DNA of 64,000 bases from positions 62,001 to 126,000 of the forward strand of contig BDSI01000118.1 in the NCBI GenBank assembly GCA_003117195.1, written 5' to 3'. A program made the translations under genes and the position numbers. Of the stretch, positions 46,940 through 59,100 are shown one piece after another (position 1 is the stretch's first letter; each line of letters opens with the position of its first letter). The notes under the pieces were generated by a model. It was not told where the DNA came from, did no database searches, and was given only the letters and a program-made list of their open reading frames with translations. This stretch comes from Eudorina sp. 2006-703-Eu-15. Taxonomy: Eukaryota; Chlorophyta; Chlorophyceae; Chlamydomonadales; Volvocaceae.

Positions 46940-49336
46940 ATGCTTGCACAGCAGCGCGTCGCCACGTCCCGGCAGCCGGGTGCCTTCCGCACAGGTGAGT
47001 TGTAATGTTTATCCTGCGATAGGCCCTAAATTGCATGTAACCGGGTCGATTTGGATTGGATGGCGAAGCGCTCCACCTGATGGCAAATGCACTTGCACCG
47101 CGACAGGCAAGGCTTGCGTTCGGCCAGCACGGCGAAACACGATCAAGGTACGGTTTTGTGGCCAACATCGGCTTCGATGACGGCTTATTGCCCGAACGTC
47201 GCAAACCAGATAATGCGGAATCGCAGACCAGCGCGCTGTTGAAGGTGATGATCAGCGGTGCTCCAGCTGCTGGGAAGGGAACTCAATGCGCCAAAATCAT
47301 TGACAAGGTATGCTGCCTTCAAGTTTTGTTCATACCTGTGGAGGTTACGGACGGACACTAACCGTTCGCGGCATCGCACCGTGACCCTCCACAGTACGGC
47401 CTGGTGCACATTTCGGTCGGTGATATCCTGCGTGATGAGGTTAAGAATGGAACTGCTGCTGGCAAAAAGGCTAAGGACTTCATGGACCGCGGTGTGCTGG
47501 TGCCGGATGAGGTGGTCGTGGAGATGGTCAAGTCCCGCCTGGCGCAGGACGACGTGAAGGCGCACGGCTGGCTCTTGGACGGCTACCCTCGCAGCGCTTC
47601 TCAGGCGGAGGCCATTGAGAAGGAGGGCATTCGCCCGGACCTGTTCCTGCTCATCCAGGTACAACTGCGCTGCATGCGAACGGCAGCGATGCCTGGAGTC
47701 TGGCACGGCATCGGGATCAGACAATGCGTAGGGAGAAGCGGTCCCTTTCAGCAAAGACTGCCAGAAACTTTTAAGTCAGGGGCCAGTTGGACGAGGCCAC
47801 CCAGCATACTGCACGCCATCGTTACCGGTGCTGCACCGGTCACACTATGCGCGACAGCTACGCTTCATGACCGCACGTCATTGTGTTCAAAGCACCGCAG
47901 CCTGACGTGAAGCGAATGCCCGGTGAAACGGAAGGCGTCGTCCTGATGGACACCGGATGTCGGTTTCCCTGTACGCGACTCGTGGCTTCATGAATTCGCT
48001 TTGGCGTCCGGACACATTTCCTTTGCCACTATCCCCACGTTGTACATCTCAATCCCGCGGTGCGACCCAGGTGCCGGATGAGCTGCTGGTTGAGCGCGTT
48101 GTGGGTCGCCGCATGGACCCGGAGACGGGTGCCATCTACCACCTCAAGTACAAGCCGCCGCCGCCGGAGATCGTGCACCGCCTGCAGCAGCGCAGCGATG
48201 ACACGGAGGAGAAGGTGGGTTGTTGGGTTTGAGGTGGGCGGTCCGTCATGCGCAACCCATCCCGTGCTGCCACCCGTGCATTGCACTTTCCGAATTGGGT
48301 CAGGCGGAGTAGTGTCCGAATTGGGTCAGGCGGAGTAGTGGAGCATACGGTCGTTTGGCACGGGCTACGCAAGGGGGGAAGTATCGGAAACTTCGAAATA
48401 CGGTACTGCGGGAATGGGCTCTGCGATGAGGCGTCTGAAGCAGTAGCAGCTTCGGATCATTATACGGGGTGGCGACGCGCGGAGGGTTAGGAAGCAAAGA
48501 GACCCGGCCACAAATGGAGGTGGAGCACGGGAGGGGTGCATCACAAGCTGATCGGTAGTTTCAGTGCCGGCTTGTGGCCCGAGCTCTGCTGCCTGTGGGG
48601 ACGACGGGTTGGCTGACGGCTGCCCGCCCGTCCTTCCAACAGTGCCGCGTCCGCGTTGCCACCCACAACGCCAACGTGGACGCCGTGGTCGGCTACTACA
48701 AGGACGTCCTGGTGGAGGTGCGTGGGGGTCTACTTGGGCCGTGCAGGACGCGGCCATGCCGGGCTGCGTGTCTCCAGGGCCGCCGTCAAGTCTGTAATGG
48801 GGAGGGGTCGCTAGTGATGAGGACGGATCGAACCCAGACCCGACTCAGCAGAATCGTTGGGTCTTCGAATGAGAGAAAGTACGAGATTAAACATTCTGAC
48901 ATCAGCAAATCTGCGTGCCCTGGCGTGCCACGTGTAATGACTCTAGGGAAGACGCCGGCAGTGTGATCCCAGAAGTGAGAGGGCAGCACTGCCATGCAGC
49001 GCCGCCCGGTTTGTATGATGATACCCGAATTGTGGACTCTGTCGCCTATGTGACTGGGCTTCCGGCCTCAGACGATACCCAAATGACTTGAAGGCTTCAG
49101 CAGCCTGTGGTAAGGAAAGTAAACCAGGGATCCAGGGGGCCTGTGCGTATGTATGCCTATGACGCCGGTCCCATACGTCCTTTGCGTCCCTCCGGCAGAT
49201 CGATGGCACCAAGTCGATGGAGGAGGTCTTCGAATCGATTAAGTCAGCTCTGGATGCTGCCGTTGCCGCCCAGGACCCCCTTGAGCAGTACTGCAAGGAC
49301 GCCCCGGCGGCTGATGAGTGCCGTGTCTACGAGTAA
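46940..49336 (+). CDS. ADK3: Chloroplast adenylate kinase with CP12-like C-terminal tail (ADK3-type)
   Basis: Seven exons: 46940-46994, 47107-47147, 47227-47307, 47395-47658, 48071-48214, 48643-48717, 49199-49336; 265 aa. Interconverts ATP + AMP and 2 ADP. The P-loop is GAPAAGKGTQC. Then come HISVGDILR, DGYPRS (AMP site), ERVVGRRMDPETG, a long LID, and QRSDDTEEK. The basic, Ser/Arg-rich first 32 residues look like a plastid transit peptide. The tail EQYCKDAPAADECRVYE matches the C-terminal disulfide loop of CP12. In Chlamydomonas ADK3 this tail lets the enzyme bind chloroplast GAPDH under redox control; the same is inferred here. A TGTAA signal lies about 200 bp past the stop. Exon 2 and the transit peptide join are the least certain parts. 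Confidence 0.93.
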
Positions 49337-50025
49337 ACGCTTTCACCGGTCGTGTTTCGTGCAGTTGCCTTCCTCCTGAGCCGAGAGTGATTGACGGGAA
49401 ACGACATGGATGAGTGAATGGTGTAAGGGGCCGTCGCGTTTTTGGGGAGAGGTGAGAGAGTTTAAGACTCAGTGCACTTGCTTGGACTGGAGCTTGGGGC
49501 GCGCGTGCACGCGTCCCAATCTTCCTTCCCAATCTGACATGTAACAGATACCAACGGAAGGCTGGGGATCGCGTGCTTTCCTTGGCCCCCGCGTCCCCAA
49601 CTCCCGTGTCGGTGGAGTGGGTCAGTGGTCCAATGGTCCCACCAGGGCTGAACCCCGACAAGATGAGACTACCAGTCTGCGATGAGGCGTTTAGTACTAA
49701 GCGAGTACTATTTGCGGGTGCCTCATTGTGTGCATCCGCACTGCAACAAGTGGTCCTTGGTCATTATTAATCCACGAGGCGAGCCAAGCTGAAACTTTAC
49801 AAGAATATCACGAGTTAGTATAAGCATTGAAGTATTTGATTGAGGGAAACTTGCCATCGTACGGCAAAATTTCACAAGAAGGAGAGTTCCTCCAAAGCTG
49901 AAGTCCACAAGCCGGTGTACTCAATGAGCTTCTGCTGTGTAATTGATAGTTAACAACCTTTTAATTTTGCTGACAGTTGAGAACTAAACGAACAACGCCG
50001 GGACTGCCCGGCCGCGTTAGCAGCC
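49337..50025. other. ADK3-IDA4 tandem intergenic region
   Basis: Contains the ADK3 3' untranslated region, ending near the TGTAA signal at 49540, and then the IDA4 promoter and 5' untranslated region, which is AT-rich from about 49760. No gene was seen. Confidence 0.6.
49540..49544 (+). terminator. TGTAA polyadenylation signal of ADK3
   Basis: The usual volvocine poly(A) signal, about 200 nt after the ADK3 stop. Confidence 0.5.
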
Positions 50026-51922
50026 ATGATTCCACCGCTAACATCGCTCGTTAGATATGACAATCCAGTCCTAGTTAGCACAAGCAAAGACAAAGGAAAG
50101 GGTGCTAAAGGCGCGCCTGGAAAGAAGGTTCGCATGCTAAGCTCTTCGAGGACTACATGGCGGAAGTTTGACGACTGGTCGACCTGCACCTGCAGGGCGC
50201 GCTTCCACCAGTCGAGCAAAAGCCAGGGCTTACGCAAACAGAGGATATCTTGAACTCAATTTTGCCCCCAAGGTATGTTGCCGCGCCATGTACACTCCGC
50301 ATACCTCCTCCCGTCATGCAATCAATCGAACTGACGCAGGGAGTGGACGGAAGACGGCCAACTTTGGGTGCAATATGTTTCGAGCACACCGGCCACGCGT
50401 CTGGATGTTATTAATTTGCAGGAGAAGCTCGACCAGCAACTGCAGCAACGCCAGGTATGGTATGTGTGGTATCGTATTCGAGCAGGACGGCTGCAACACC
50501 GTGGGAAACGCACGCAGGCGCGCGAGACCGGCATCTGCCCCATCCGTGAGGAGCTATATGCGCAAACCTTCGACGAGCTGATCCGGCAGGTCACCATCAA
50601 CTGCGCAGAACGTGGTCTCCTGCTGCTGCGTGTGCGGGATGAGATGCGCATGACCATCGCGGCGTACCAGGTGTGTATGGGCGGTGGTGGGGACAGGCAG
50701 GGTTATCATCATGGCCGACTGGGCAAAAGCACGCGAAAAATACACAAAGTCTGAGCGTGTGGGCAAAAACACGCGCAAGCATGCACAAAATCTGAGCGTG
50801 GGCTAGGTAGGGTGTCCGCTGCCAGCTCGTGTTACATGATGGGTTCTACTCTTCGAGTTCCGGCAATCGTCACACGCATGTCTGTCTGTTCATCATGTCC
50901 TCTGTTCTCCTCGCGGCGTCTGGTGTGACGCAGACGCTGTACGAGAGCGCGGTAGCATTCGGCATCCGAAAAGCCCTGCAGACGGAGCAGGGCAAGAGCG
51001 AAATGGAGTCCCGGATCACGCAGCTGGAGGCAGACGTGAAGGACCTGGAGCGGCAGGTGAGGACCACCAGCCACCACCGCAGGAAACGGGGAACAGACGG
51101 GAAGCGCCGGACGACGGGGATTGCGGCGCTGTGGACTGGTATGGGCAGTCTTGGCGGGACGTTAAGTACCCGCGCCTTGACACATGTGTTTGTTGGGCGC
51201 CAGGATTGCATTGGGCTGACTCGGTGGGGACGCATTGCATGGGTACTTACAAAGCAACTGACATGGACGTGAGCTGCTTTGGCGGCTGGGAGCCACTGAC
51301 GGCGGGCACCCAAGGAACAATAAACCATAAGGGCCTACAGTGGGGACACCTCTGTGACTACGGTATGTTTCACACACAGCCCTGGAAGCCGACGATCCTA
51401 ACGACCAGTGCTTACGACGATCCTAACGACCAGTGCTATCGTAAGCGGCTGCATAGTGTTACAGCGGTAATGTGAGCATGAGCTAGCGGCCCAGCCTTGA
51501 GCCGATGGCCCCGTCGCCCCTAGCTGCCATAGCGTGACGTGTGGATACCCGTCTGGCAATTGAATGAATGAATGAACGAACATTACAGCGGACCGCAACG
51601 GGATCAACGCGGGGCGATTGTCGGTCTTGTTCGTACCAGCAAAATTGCTGCGCACACCGTGTGCGTCGTCAGTGTTGAACTGGGCTGTGGACGTCCCGCC
51701 ACGGCCGCTCCGCTCGTTGCACTCTTGCAGGTGCAAGAGTGGAAGTTCAAGTGCGAGGCGATTGAGAAGCGCGAAAGCGAGCGGCGCGAGGTGGACGCCA
51801 AGAAGCACAAGGACGAGGTGGCGTACCTGGAGAACTACGCCAAGCAGCTCAAGCTGCAGCTGGAGCAGTTCCTGGTTCCTGCGAAGAAGGGGGCGCCGGG
51901 CGTGCCAGCGCCGGCCACGTGA
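50026..51922 (+). CDS. IDA4: Axonemal inner-arm dynein light chain p28
   Basis: Six exons: 50026-50127, 50196-50272, 50340-50454, 50518-50670, 50934-51056, 51731-51922; 253 aa, matching the family length. Starts MIPPLTSLVRYDNPVLVS, nearly identical to Chlamydomonas p28. The middle has ILNSILPPREW, WVQYVSSTPATRLDVINLQE, then CPIREELYAQTFDELIRQVT and INCAERGLLLLRVRDEMRMT. From about residue 150 it is a long coiled coil (EQGKSEMESRITQLEADVKD, then KREVD-type heptads) with a short Ala/Pro tail. p28 binds actin and the heavy chains of single-headed inner dynein arms a, c and d; loss (ida4) gives slow swimming. The human homologue is DNALI1. Donors are mainly GTATG/GTGAG. No simple-sequence expansion occurs in its introns. 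Confidence 0.98.
51556..51615 (+). repeat. Family-E element, copy 3, IDA4 intron 5
   Basis: TTGAATGAATGAATGAACGA, then ACATTACAGCGGACCGCAAC. It explains much of the unusually long intron 5. Confidence 0.65.
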
Positions 51923-52560
51923 GCACAGGGGGGTGAGCGGGGTACCCGCTAGCCGCGCGCGCCAGTTGTCTGGCGTGCCGGTGCAAGAGTGGGCCGCCGG
52001 GCGCGTTGCAGGCTTGCGGGGATGCCTCGTGCGTAGCGCATGGGTAGCACTGCTGGGGGGTTTAAGGGTGAGTTTTAAAGTTCAAGGTTCTTCCTAGGGA
52101 CTTGGGGAAGTGTGGTGGGTGCCGAAGCCAATCTTAAGGTGGGTTGTCGGTTGTGGTGGTGTCTGTGTCGAGTCCCAGCACGGAGTTGGCGGCGGTTGCT
52201 TCCTCCTGTGCGACCGCGCGGGGCACAGGACCTTAGGGCGCAGGTGGACTCCTCGACGTTGAGGCCAGGTCTGACAGACTGCGGGGGCTGGGAGGTATGT
52301 GCCGCGTTACTCGTGCTTTCTGCCGTAACTGCAGACCTGACAGCTAATATGACGATGACGATCAATCGACGACGTTTCTGACCACTCGTTTGACTGAACG
52401 GCGAACGGGCCCGGCATGCCCTTGACGGCCTGTGTCCATGTACGTGACGAAAATGACCGAACCACGTTTTGGGTACGTGCACATTCCTGCCATACATTTA
52501 GGCGGGGCTTACCCGTCTATTCGGGCGCCAACAGGCTGCCCATAGCCAGTTGCACATATT

Positions 52561-52565
52561 TGTAA
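52561..52565 (+). terminator. Possible TGTAA poly(A) signal of IDA4
   Basis: First clear TGTAA on this strand about 640 nt after the p28 stop. Confidence 0.3.
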
Positions 52566-52878
52566 GATATCAACGCACTGCAGGAGGCGCTCTGAGCGTA
52601 TTACCCGGTCACCTGCTCGCATAGGCTGCTTGCAAGCAGGTGCCGTACCCTGCAAGAGCCTGAGGTCCGGGTTTGGGCCGCGAATGGGTGTCGGATGCTG
52701 AAGCGTGCTCCTGGTTGTTCGGAAGGCTGGGCCGGGCGCTTTTGACCCGAGGCGAACGACCGATGGTGCTGCAAGTTCATCCATATGCCCGCGAGTGAGG
52801 TCATACATCCGTTTCCTGGGTCAACGGCATCGGCCTTTCGAGCAAGGAACGAGCTGGTTTGCAGGACCATCCAGTCCG

Positions 52879-52883
52879 TTACA
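52879..52883 (-). terminator. Possible TGTAA poly(A) signal of the recombinase-like gene
   Basis: TGTAA on the minus strand about 305 nt past the stop at 53189. Confidence 0.35.
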
Positions 52884-53188
52884 AGGGACGAAATGGCAGG
52901 ACGGCCTTCTACGGTAATGCCAACCCGTCCCCCCATTTGCGAACGGACCCTGCGCTTCACTCATCACACCTGCTCTCTCACCCGCAATCCAGTCACACGC
53001 CTGTCATTACCTGCGCCCCACACCATTACCATTCGGCCTCTGCCGCGCCGTCCCATGGTCATGACACCAGCGGGCGCGGGGTCATACCGTCATACGTCCG
53101 CCTCCTACCCCAATGCCCGTACAATGCACGGTATCATCCCGCCATCGCGACCCGTGGCCGCTGCCAGCGGCCAAGGCCCGTCTCGGTA

Positions 53189-56100
53189 CTACGTCGCTTC
53201 ATCCCCCTCTGCGGCCGTTCGGACACCTCGCCGCCGGCGTCTGGGTTTGGAGGCGAGCTCGGGTGGTGGCCCGTCACCAGCTTCTCCAGCAACAGGCTCG
53301 CGGCAGTTCCTGCGCGCATCGCAGCTCTGCTTCAGCTCTGCTTCGCCTGCCACCTGCGTGAGCTGTCCACCGGCGCGGGCCGTAGAGGCGCCAGGCTCCC
53401 CGCTGTCGCCTGCCGCTGCAGCACCCGCAGCCCTTTTTCTCCGGGCTGCGGGCCTGGCCCTGCGGCCCGCATCCCCTTCCTGCTCCGCCGAGGCTCCTGC
53501 GACGCTTACAGCGGCTGAGCTACCCCCGGCCTCGATTTCGTTCGCCGCGGCTCCCTCGCCGGCTGGCACCCCCACCGCTGCCGCTGCCGCACCAGGTCGG
53601 CTCCCCCCTCCTGGCCCAGCCGACCCGCCGGCCTTCACTGCCCGCCTTCCCTTGGCTGCCTGGCCCTGGGAAGCCTTGGCGGCCGGCTGCGGCGCGGCCG
53701 CAGGAGTAGACCCCGCCGTCACCGCCAAGCCGGCCGGGCCGTAACCCCCGACCGTCATCGTGTCGCGGTTGCTGCCCGTCGCCGTTGCTTTCGCGGGGGC
53801 TGCCGCCTGCGCGGTCGTGCGCTCAGCGGCCATGGGCCCCGCCGGTGCAGGCGGCGCGCCGGGGGTGCCCGCTGCGGCGATGGCCGCCGCGCCGCTGATC
53901 TTGGCGAGCAGCCCCATGGCGGGCTGCACCTTCTGCGCCTTGGTGCGCCTGTCGTACGTGCCCCGCTGCTCCGCCAGGCTGTGTCCCATGTAGATGGCCA
54001 GGGCCTGAGGCAGCCGGACGGGGCGGGGGGGAGCGCGATACGGTACCCGCTGTGTGGCATGGACGGAGGCTTGACCGCTACCCAACGCCCACGCCAGAGG
54101 AGCGGGGATGCAACAGGCAAGGCTGCACGGCATCGCCGGCGATGCAGGCAGGCAGGCCCCGGCGTGCTGTCGGCGTCCAGCCAGCGGAGCTAGCGAGGAA
54201 GAAATTCAGAGGTGCGCGGAGGGACCAGCCGGCAGCGCCTGCTGGCCCCCGGGAGCGGTGGGGGCCGACATGTCAATGCGCGACTGGAGCTGCCGGACAA
54301 CCTCATGACACGACACACGGCAACCCACACCACCGACACCGCCACGACACCGCGTTGCTGCGGCCCAGTCGGCTGTCGAGAGAGGAAATCAAGTGCCCGC
54401 CGCCTCGCTAGGTTGGGTACACGCACGACAAGCGGATGCCGTACGTACCTCCAGCTCGTGTTCGCTGGCGTGGCCGCTTCTGTGGGACGCGGATGTGTAA
54501 TCCGGGGGAGGAGGAGGGCCGCAAGGGCCGCAGCGTAAGGATGGGGGCTGCAGGAGCAGAGTCCAGCGAATCACACACGCGGCCTGATAAGCCGACACGG
54601 TATGAGATGGGCCCCCGCCCCGAGGACCCGAGGACCAGACACCCGCCCGCCCACCTGGCGTACGTGACCACCATGTCCCGGACCATGTGCGGGTTGAGTT
54701 TGCGTCCGGTGATGCGGAAGGCGTTGAGGGAGAAGGAGCGGGCCAGCTCCTGGGCGGTCAGGGGGCTGGACCCGTCGCGTCTGCATGCGGCGACCGGCGG
54801 CGTTGCGGGGAGCCAAGGGGAGGAGGCAGGGGCGCGGGGGGAGGGGCGCGGGCCACCAGCGGGCGCAGGGGGGGTGGGAGTTGAGAACAACCTGGCCCAG
54901 TCCGCGACCAGACAATGCGACTGGTGAAGGACCGATGCGGGGTGATGTGGCGACTGGGGATATGCCGCCGCAGCGGGCAGCCGCCGCCGCCGCAGCAGCA
55001 GCAGCGGCGCCCTGGGGGTGTGTGTCTTGTGGCTGATGGCTGAGGGGGAGGAACTCCGGGGGGAAGATCCACCCAGGGGCCGCACTTGGGCCGCCCCGCC
55101 AATAGCCGCATGCGAAACTCACACTGCCCGTGTCGCCTGCTGCGCCCTGCCCCTGCCGCCCTCTCCCTGACAAAGTCGGGTCTCTGCCGCAGAGGCGGCC
55201 AGTGCGGCTGGGCTCTTCCCGCCCCTCCACTCCCCTCCCTTCCATCGGCCCTCACTTCGAGAACAGGAAGTTGTGCCGCGGCTTGAGATGGGCCCGCCAG
55301 GTGCCGATGAACTCCTGCGCGCGGCACCGCAGGAGGAGTCACGATGGGGCAGGAGGCCACCTGGACCTAGGGGCCACCTGGGGCCTGAGGCTATGAGGAT
55401 CGAGGAACGAGCGCAATCCCGCCCGGGCAGGGCAACGAGCGCAACGCCTGACCATGCGGAGGCGCACAGCGAGGCGAAGTGTGCGGGGGAAGGCCTAGGT
55501 ACGTCCTGGCGCATCTAGTGCACGACAGCATCCTGCCACACCCCACCCCACCCCACCCCACCCCACACCCCCAGGACACCACTCAACCCGAGATCCAATC
55601 AGCTGGGTGATGACCTCCCTGGCATCAGGGGGGGATCCCTGGCAGCAGGGGCAGTCCCCCGGGACCCTGAAGCTGGGCCCGGGTGCACTCCGCGTGGCAG
55701 CCGCCCCCCCAACCCCCCCTCCCCAGGGGTAGGTGGCGCTGCCGGCCGTGGGCCCCCGGGCTCACCTCCAGCTCGTAGTACATCCCCGGGTCAATCACCA
55801 GCGGGGGCCGCTCGCCGTACGTGCCGCCCGTCTTGTAGTCCGCGTGCGTGTGGCGGATGGACCAGCTGCGGCGGGGGGGGGGGCTGACCGGGGGATAAAG
55901 AAGAAGAGAAAACAGAACCCACAAACAAACCCCGACACAACCAAAAACCCGAGAAAGCGTACGTTACGAGGTACTTGCATAGCAGTGGAAAATGAGATGA
56001 TGCAAGGGCCGGGGGGTCAGCAAGGGGGGGGGACAAGAAGGGTCGCGTATGACGTGTCGTGATGCCGGGTGCCGATCCTTTTTTCCCCGTAATACCGGTG

Positions 56101-59100
56101 GGGCCCGCCGTAACAGTCCACACACTTTGAGCCGCACGCGTGCTCCCACGCACACACCTACATACGTTCTTGTCGTGCGCAGGGACAGGAACGGGCAGGG
56201 CAAAGGGGGTGGCACTGTCTTTATTGACAAAACAGAGGGCACGGTCACGTCTGGCGCTGCAGGTGCAGGCGGACGACGCCGTCGCTCAGCTCAGCTCAGC
56301 TCAGCTCAGCTCAGCTCAGCTCAGGGCAGTCCGCCGGGAACCCCCTCCCTGCCCTGCCCCGTCCTTTCCTCTTCCCTGCCCTATCGCAGGTCGGGCTGCC
56401 ATACCGGAGGCTGGGGATCCGAAGGAACCGCATTGCATTAGGGACGCCCTCCCTCCCCCTCCCCCTCCCCGTCGGTAGCAAACTGCTGCTCCACTGTCCC
56501 TTCCCGCCAGCCGGGGGCCCCAGGCGAGGGGGCGCACACCCACATTCCGTTCTTGTCCTTGACCAGAGTACGACCCACCACCAGCTCACGAAGGGTGCGC
56601 TGCCTGGGGGGGGCGGAGGGGGGTGAGGATGGTTGGGGGTTGAGGGGGAGGGCGGTGGGGGCGCGGAGGCGATGGTTGGGGTGCGGCGGGTGGGCGGGTG
56701 TGGGTTCGGTCAGGGCAGTGGGTCTGTCGTCTGCGGCGTCGCGATCACAGCGGTCGTGTGTCTGACTGGCACGTCAAGGAGGTGTACGGGGGTGGGGCGC
56801 GCAGGAGGAGGAGGAGGAGGAGGAACCTGGACGAGGGGCAGCACAGCAGACCCGTGCTGACCCCCAAGACGGGCGGCCGGGGTGAAAGGCGCGATGGGGG
56901 AGGGGATGGACGACGGGAAAGGGGGGAACTGGGCAGGTGGTGGGGGTTTCGGGTGGCGTGGGTGCCGCGGGGCAGCGGCCCACCTGTCGGGCACGCAGCT
57001 GAGGATGGCGGCGATGAGGTAGGCCTGCAGCGACATGGCCACGTCCACCGGGCTGCGGGGCCGGCCGTTGTGTTTGAGCGCTGCGGCCAGAGCGGACAGA
57101 GCGGCCAGGCGGGTGGTGGGGGGCTTGGAGTGGGTAAGAAGAGGCGAAGGTGCGAAACCACCTCGATCACACCGCCGGGCGGGGCCAGGCCATCCGATGC
57201 AGCCCCAGCCCCGGCGGTGCGGTCGGGGGGAGATAGTCAGTGCAGCCGCGGGGCAGGCAGGGGGCCAGTACCCGGGGGGGTACAGGGATTGACCAAGACG
57301 TGTTTGGAGCTGCGCTGCTGCCAGAGCAAGGGTTGAGTACCTAGGGTTTGCGTGGACGAAGTCCCGTGTGGGCGAGTGGTGGCAGAGGCGGGAGGCGGCA
57401 GGAGAGCGAGATGGGAGCCGCAAGAAAGCCACCCGTACAGGGGCTGACGGGTCGAGTGCTGACAGAGGGAGGGAGGGAGCCCCCAGTTGGGCGGTGGTAG
57501 CCCCCCGTGGGACGGTGCACGTCACCGCCTCTTCCACCCCACAACCCAGTACAGTCCACACCCAGGCCGGTTGCCCCGTCTGGGCCGGGCTTGTTCCCTT
57601 GATCTTGGCTCCTGCCCCTTAACCCGCACCTCACCGCCCTCACCCCCTCGCCCTCGCCCGCACCCCCTCACCGCCCTAACCGCGCTAGCTTCCTCACCCC
57701 CCTATTTCAATCAAGACAGCGAGACCGCGAAACCCCTCCCCTCACCCCCTCACCCTCTCACCCCTAACCTCACCCGCGCACTCCCTCCTCAGCTCCCACA
57801 CGTACTCCAGGTAGGCCGGCCAGTCCAGCCACTTGACGGAGCTGTCCACCACGTGACCCGCCACCCGCTCGGCCCGCTCGTAGCCCTGGAGGTACGGGAG
57901 TGCCGTACGGCCAACCAACCAACCTTTCAACCGACAGATGAACCGACCAAACCGATTTCAGCAGGCACAGACCACGCGAAACCAGGGACATGAACTACTA
58001 CCGCCTCCGAAAGGCCTTCGACTAGGGCGACGGAAGTGGCGGGGTCCCCACCTAATCCTAATCCTGGTGTTTCACTCTCCCGCATCCAGCGTCGCAGCCG
58101 CCAAGCCATCCTGACCTCCCCCCCCTTCCCCCACCCGCCCCACCCCGGCCCACCATGTACATGGCCCTGAGCGCCTTGATGACCTCCAGGTCGCTGTACG
58201 GCTTGTCGCCCTCCCTGACCTGCGGCGCCGCGGTGTGCGGCCACACGGGGGCGGGGGCGTGCACCCTGCAGTGTCCCTCCCCCAACATGCACACAACCCC
58301 CCTGACACATACACAAGCACAGTCTCGCTAAAATATTACAAAGTCGTACAATTCCCGCCAACTAACGGCATCAGCGACCTCGGTCCGGTCCGGTGCAGTG
58401 CGGTCCTATGCAGTCCCCGATCCCCTCCGCCCCGGCCCTTCTGCGCAGCTCCGCCAGATGGAGGCGCACAACCCCCTTCTCTCTCTCCCTGCTCACCCCC
58501 CCTCCCTCCCCCTCCCTTTCCCTCCCCCTCCTCCCTCCCCCCTCATCGGCCCCCCACCTGCGACTCCTCGTGGTACAGGAACTTGGCGACCTGGATGAGG
58601 GCCGCCAGGCTGCGGGCCACGGACCGCTTGCACATGCCCCGGTCCACCTCCTGACCCGCAGAGCCGGGGGGGGAGAGGAGGAAGGGAGGGGAGGAAGGGA
58701 GGGGGCGGCGCAAGGCGTATCGGGAGGTAGGAGCGGCCAGGGCGGGTGGGAGGTCGGGTCCGGGTGCCCCTCACGCACTCACACGCTCTCGCACATCGGT
58801 ATAGGGCCCCACACGGTGGCGCCGCGACGTCGGACGGGGCGGTGCACCCACCCCGGCACCTCCGACACCCCCTCGCCGACCACCTGGCGTACACACATCC
58901 CTTCCGTCCCCCAGCCCCGCGCCAACATCGGCGGGGTCGCTCCCCTCCCCTCCCATCGCTTCCCTCCCTTCCCTTCCCTTCCCCACACCCGCCGCGGGGT
59001 CACCCTCCCCACCCGCCCGCCCACCTGCCACATGAGGAAGGCGTGCACCTTGCGAGCCGCCCCCCGCTGGGTCCCCGGCACCAGCAGCCCCAGACCCAGC

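Larger units (their letters stand above)
51923..53188. other. Convergent IDA4/recombinase intergenic region
   Basis: 3' untranslated regions of both genes. TGTAA occurs on + at 52561 and on - at 52883-52879, so the two transcripts may end about 300 bp apart. No exon was supported. Confidence 0.5.
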
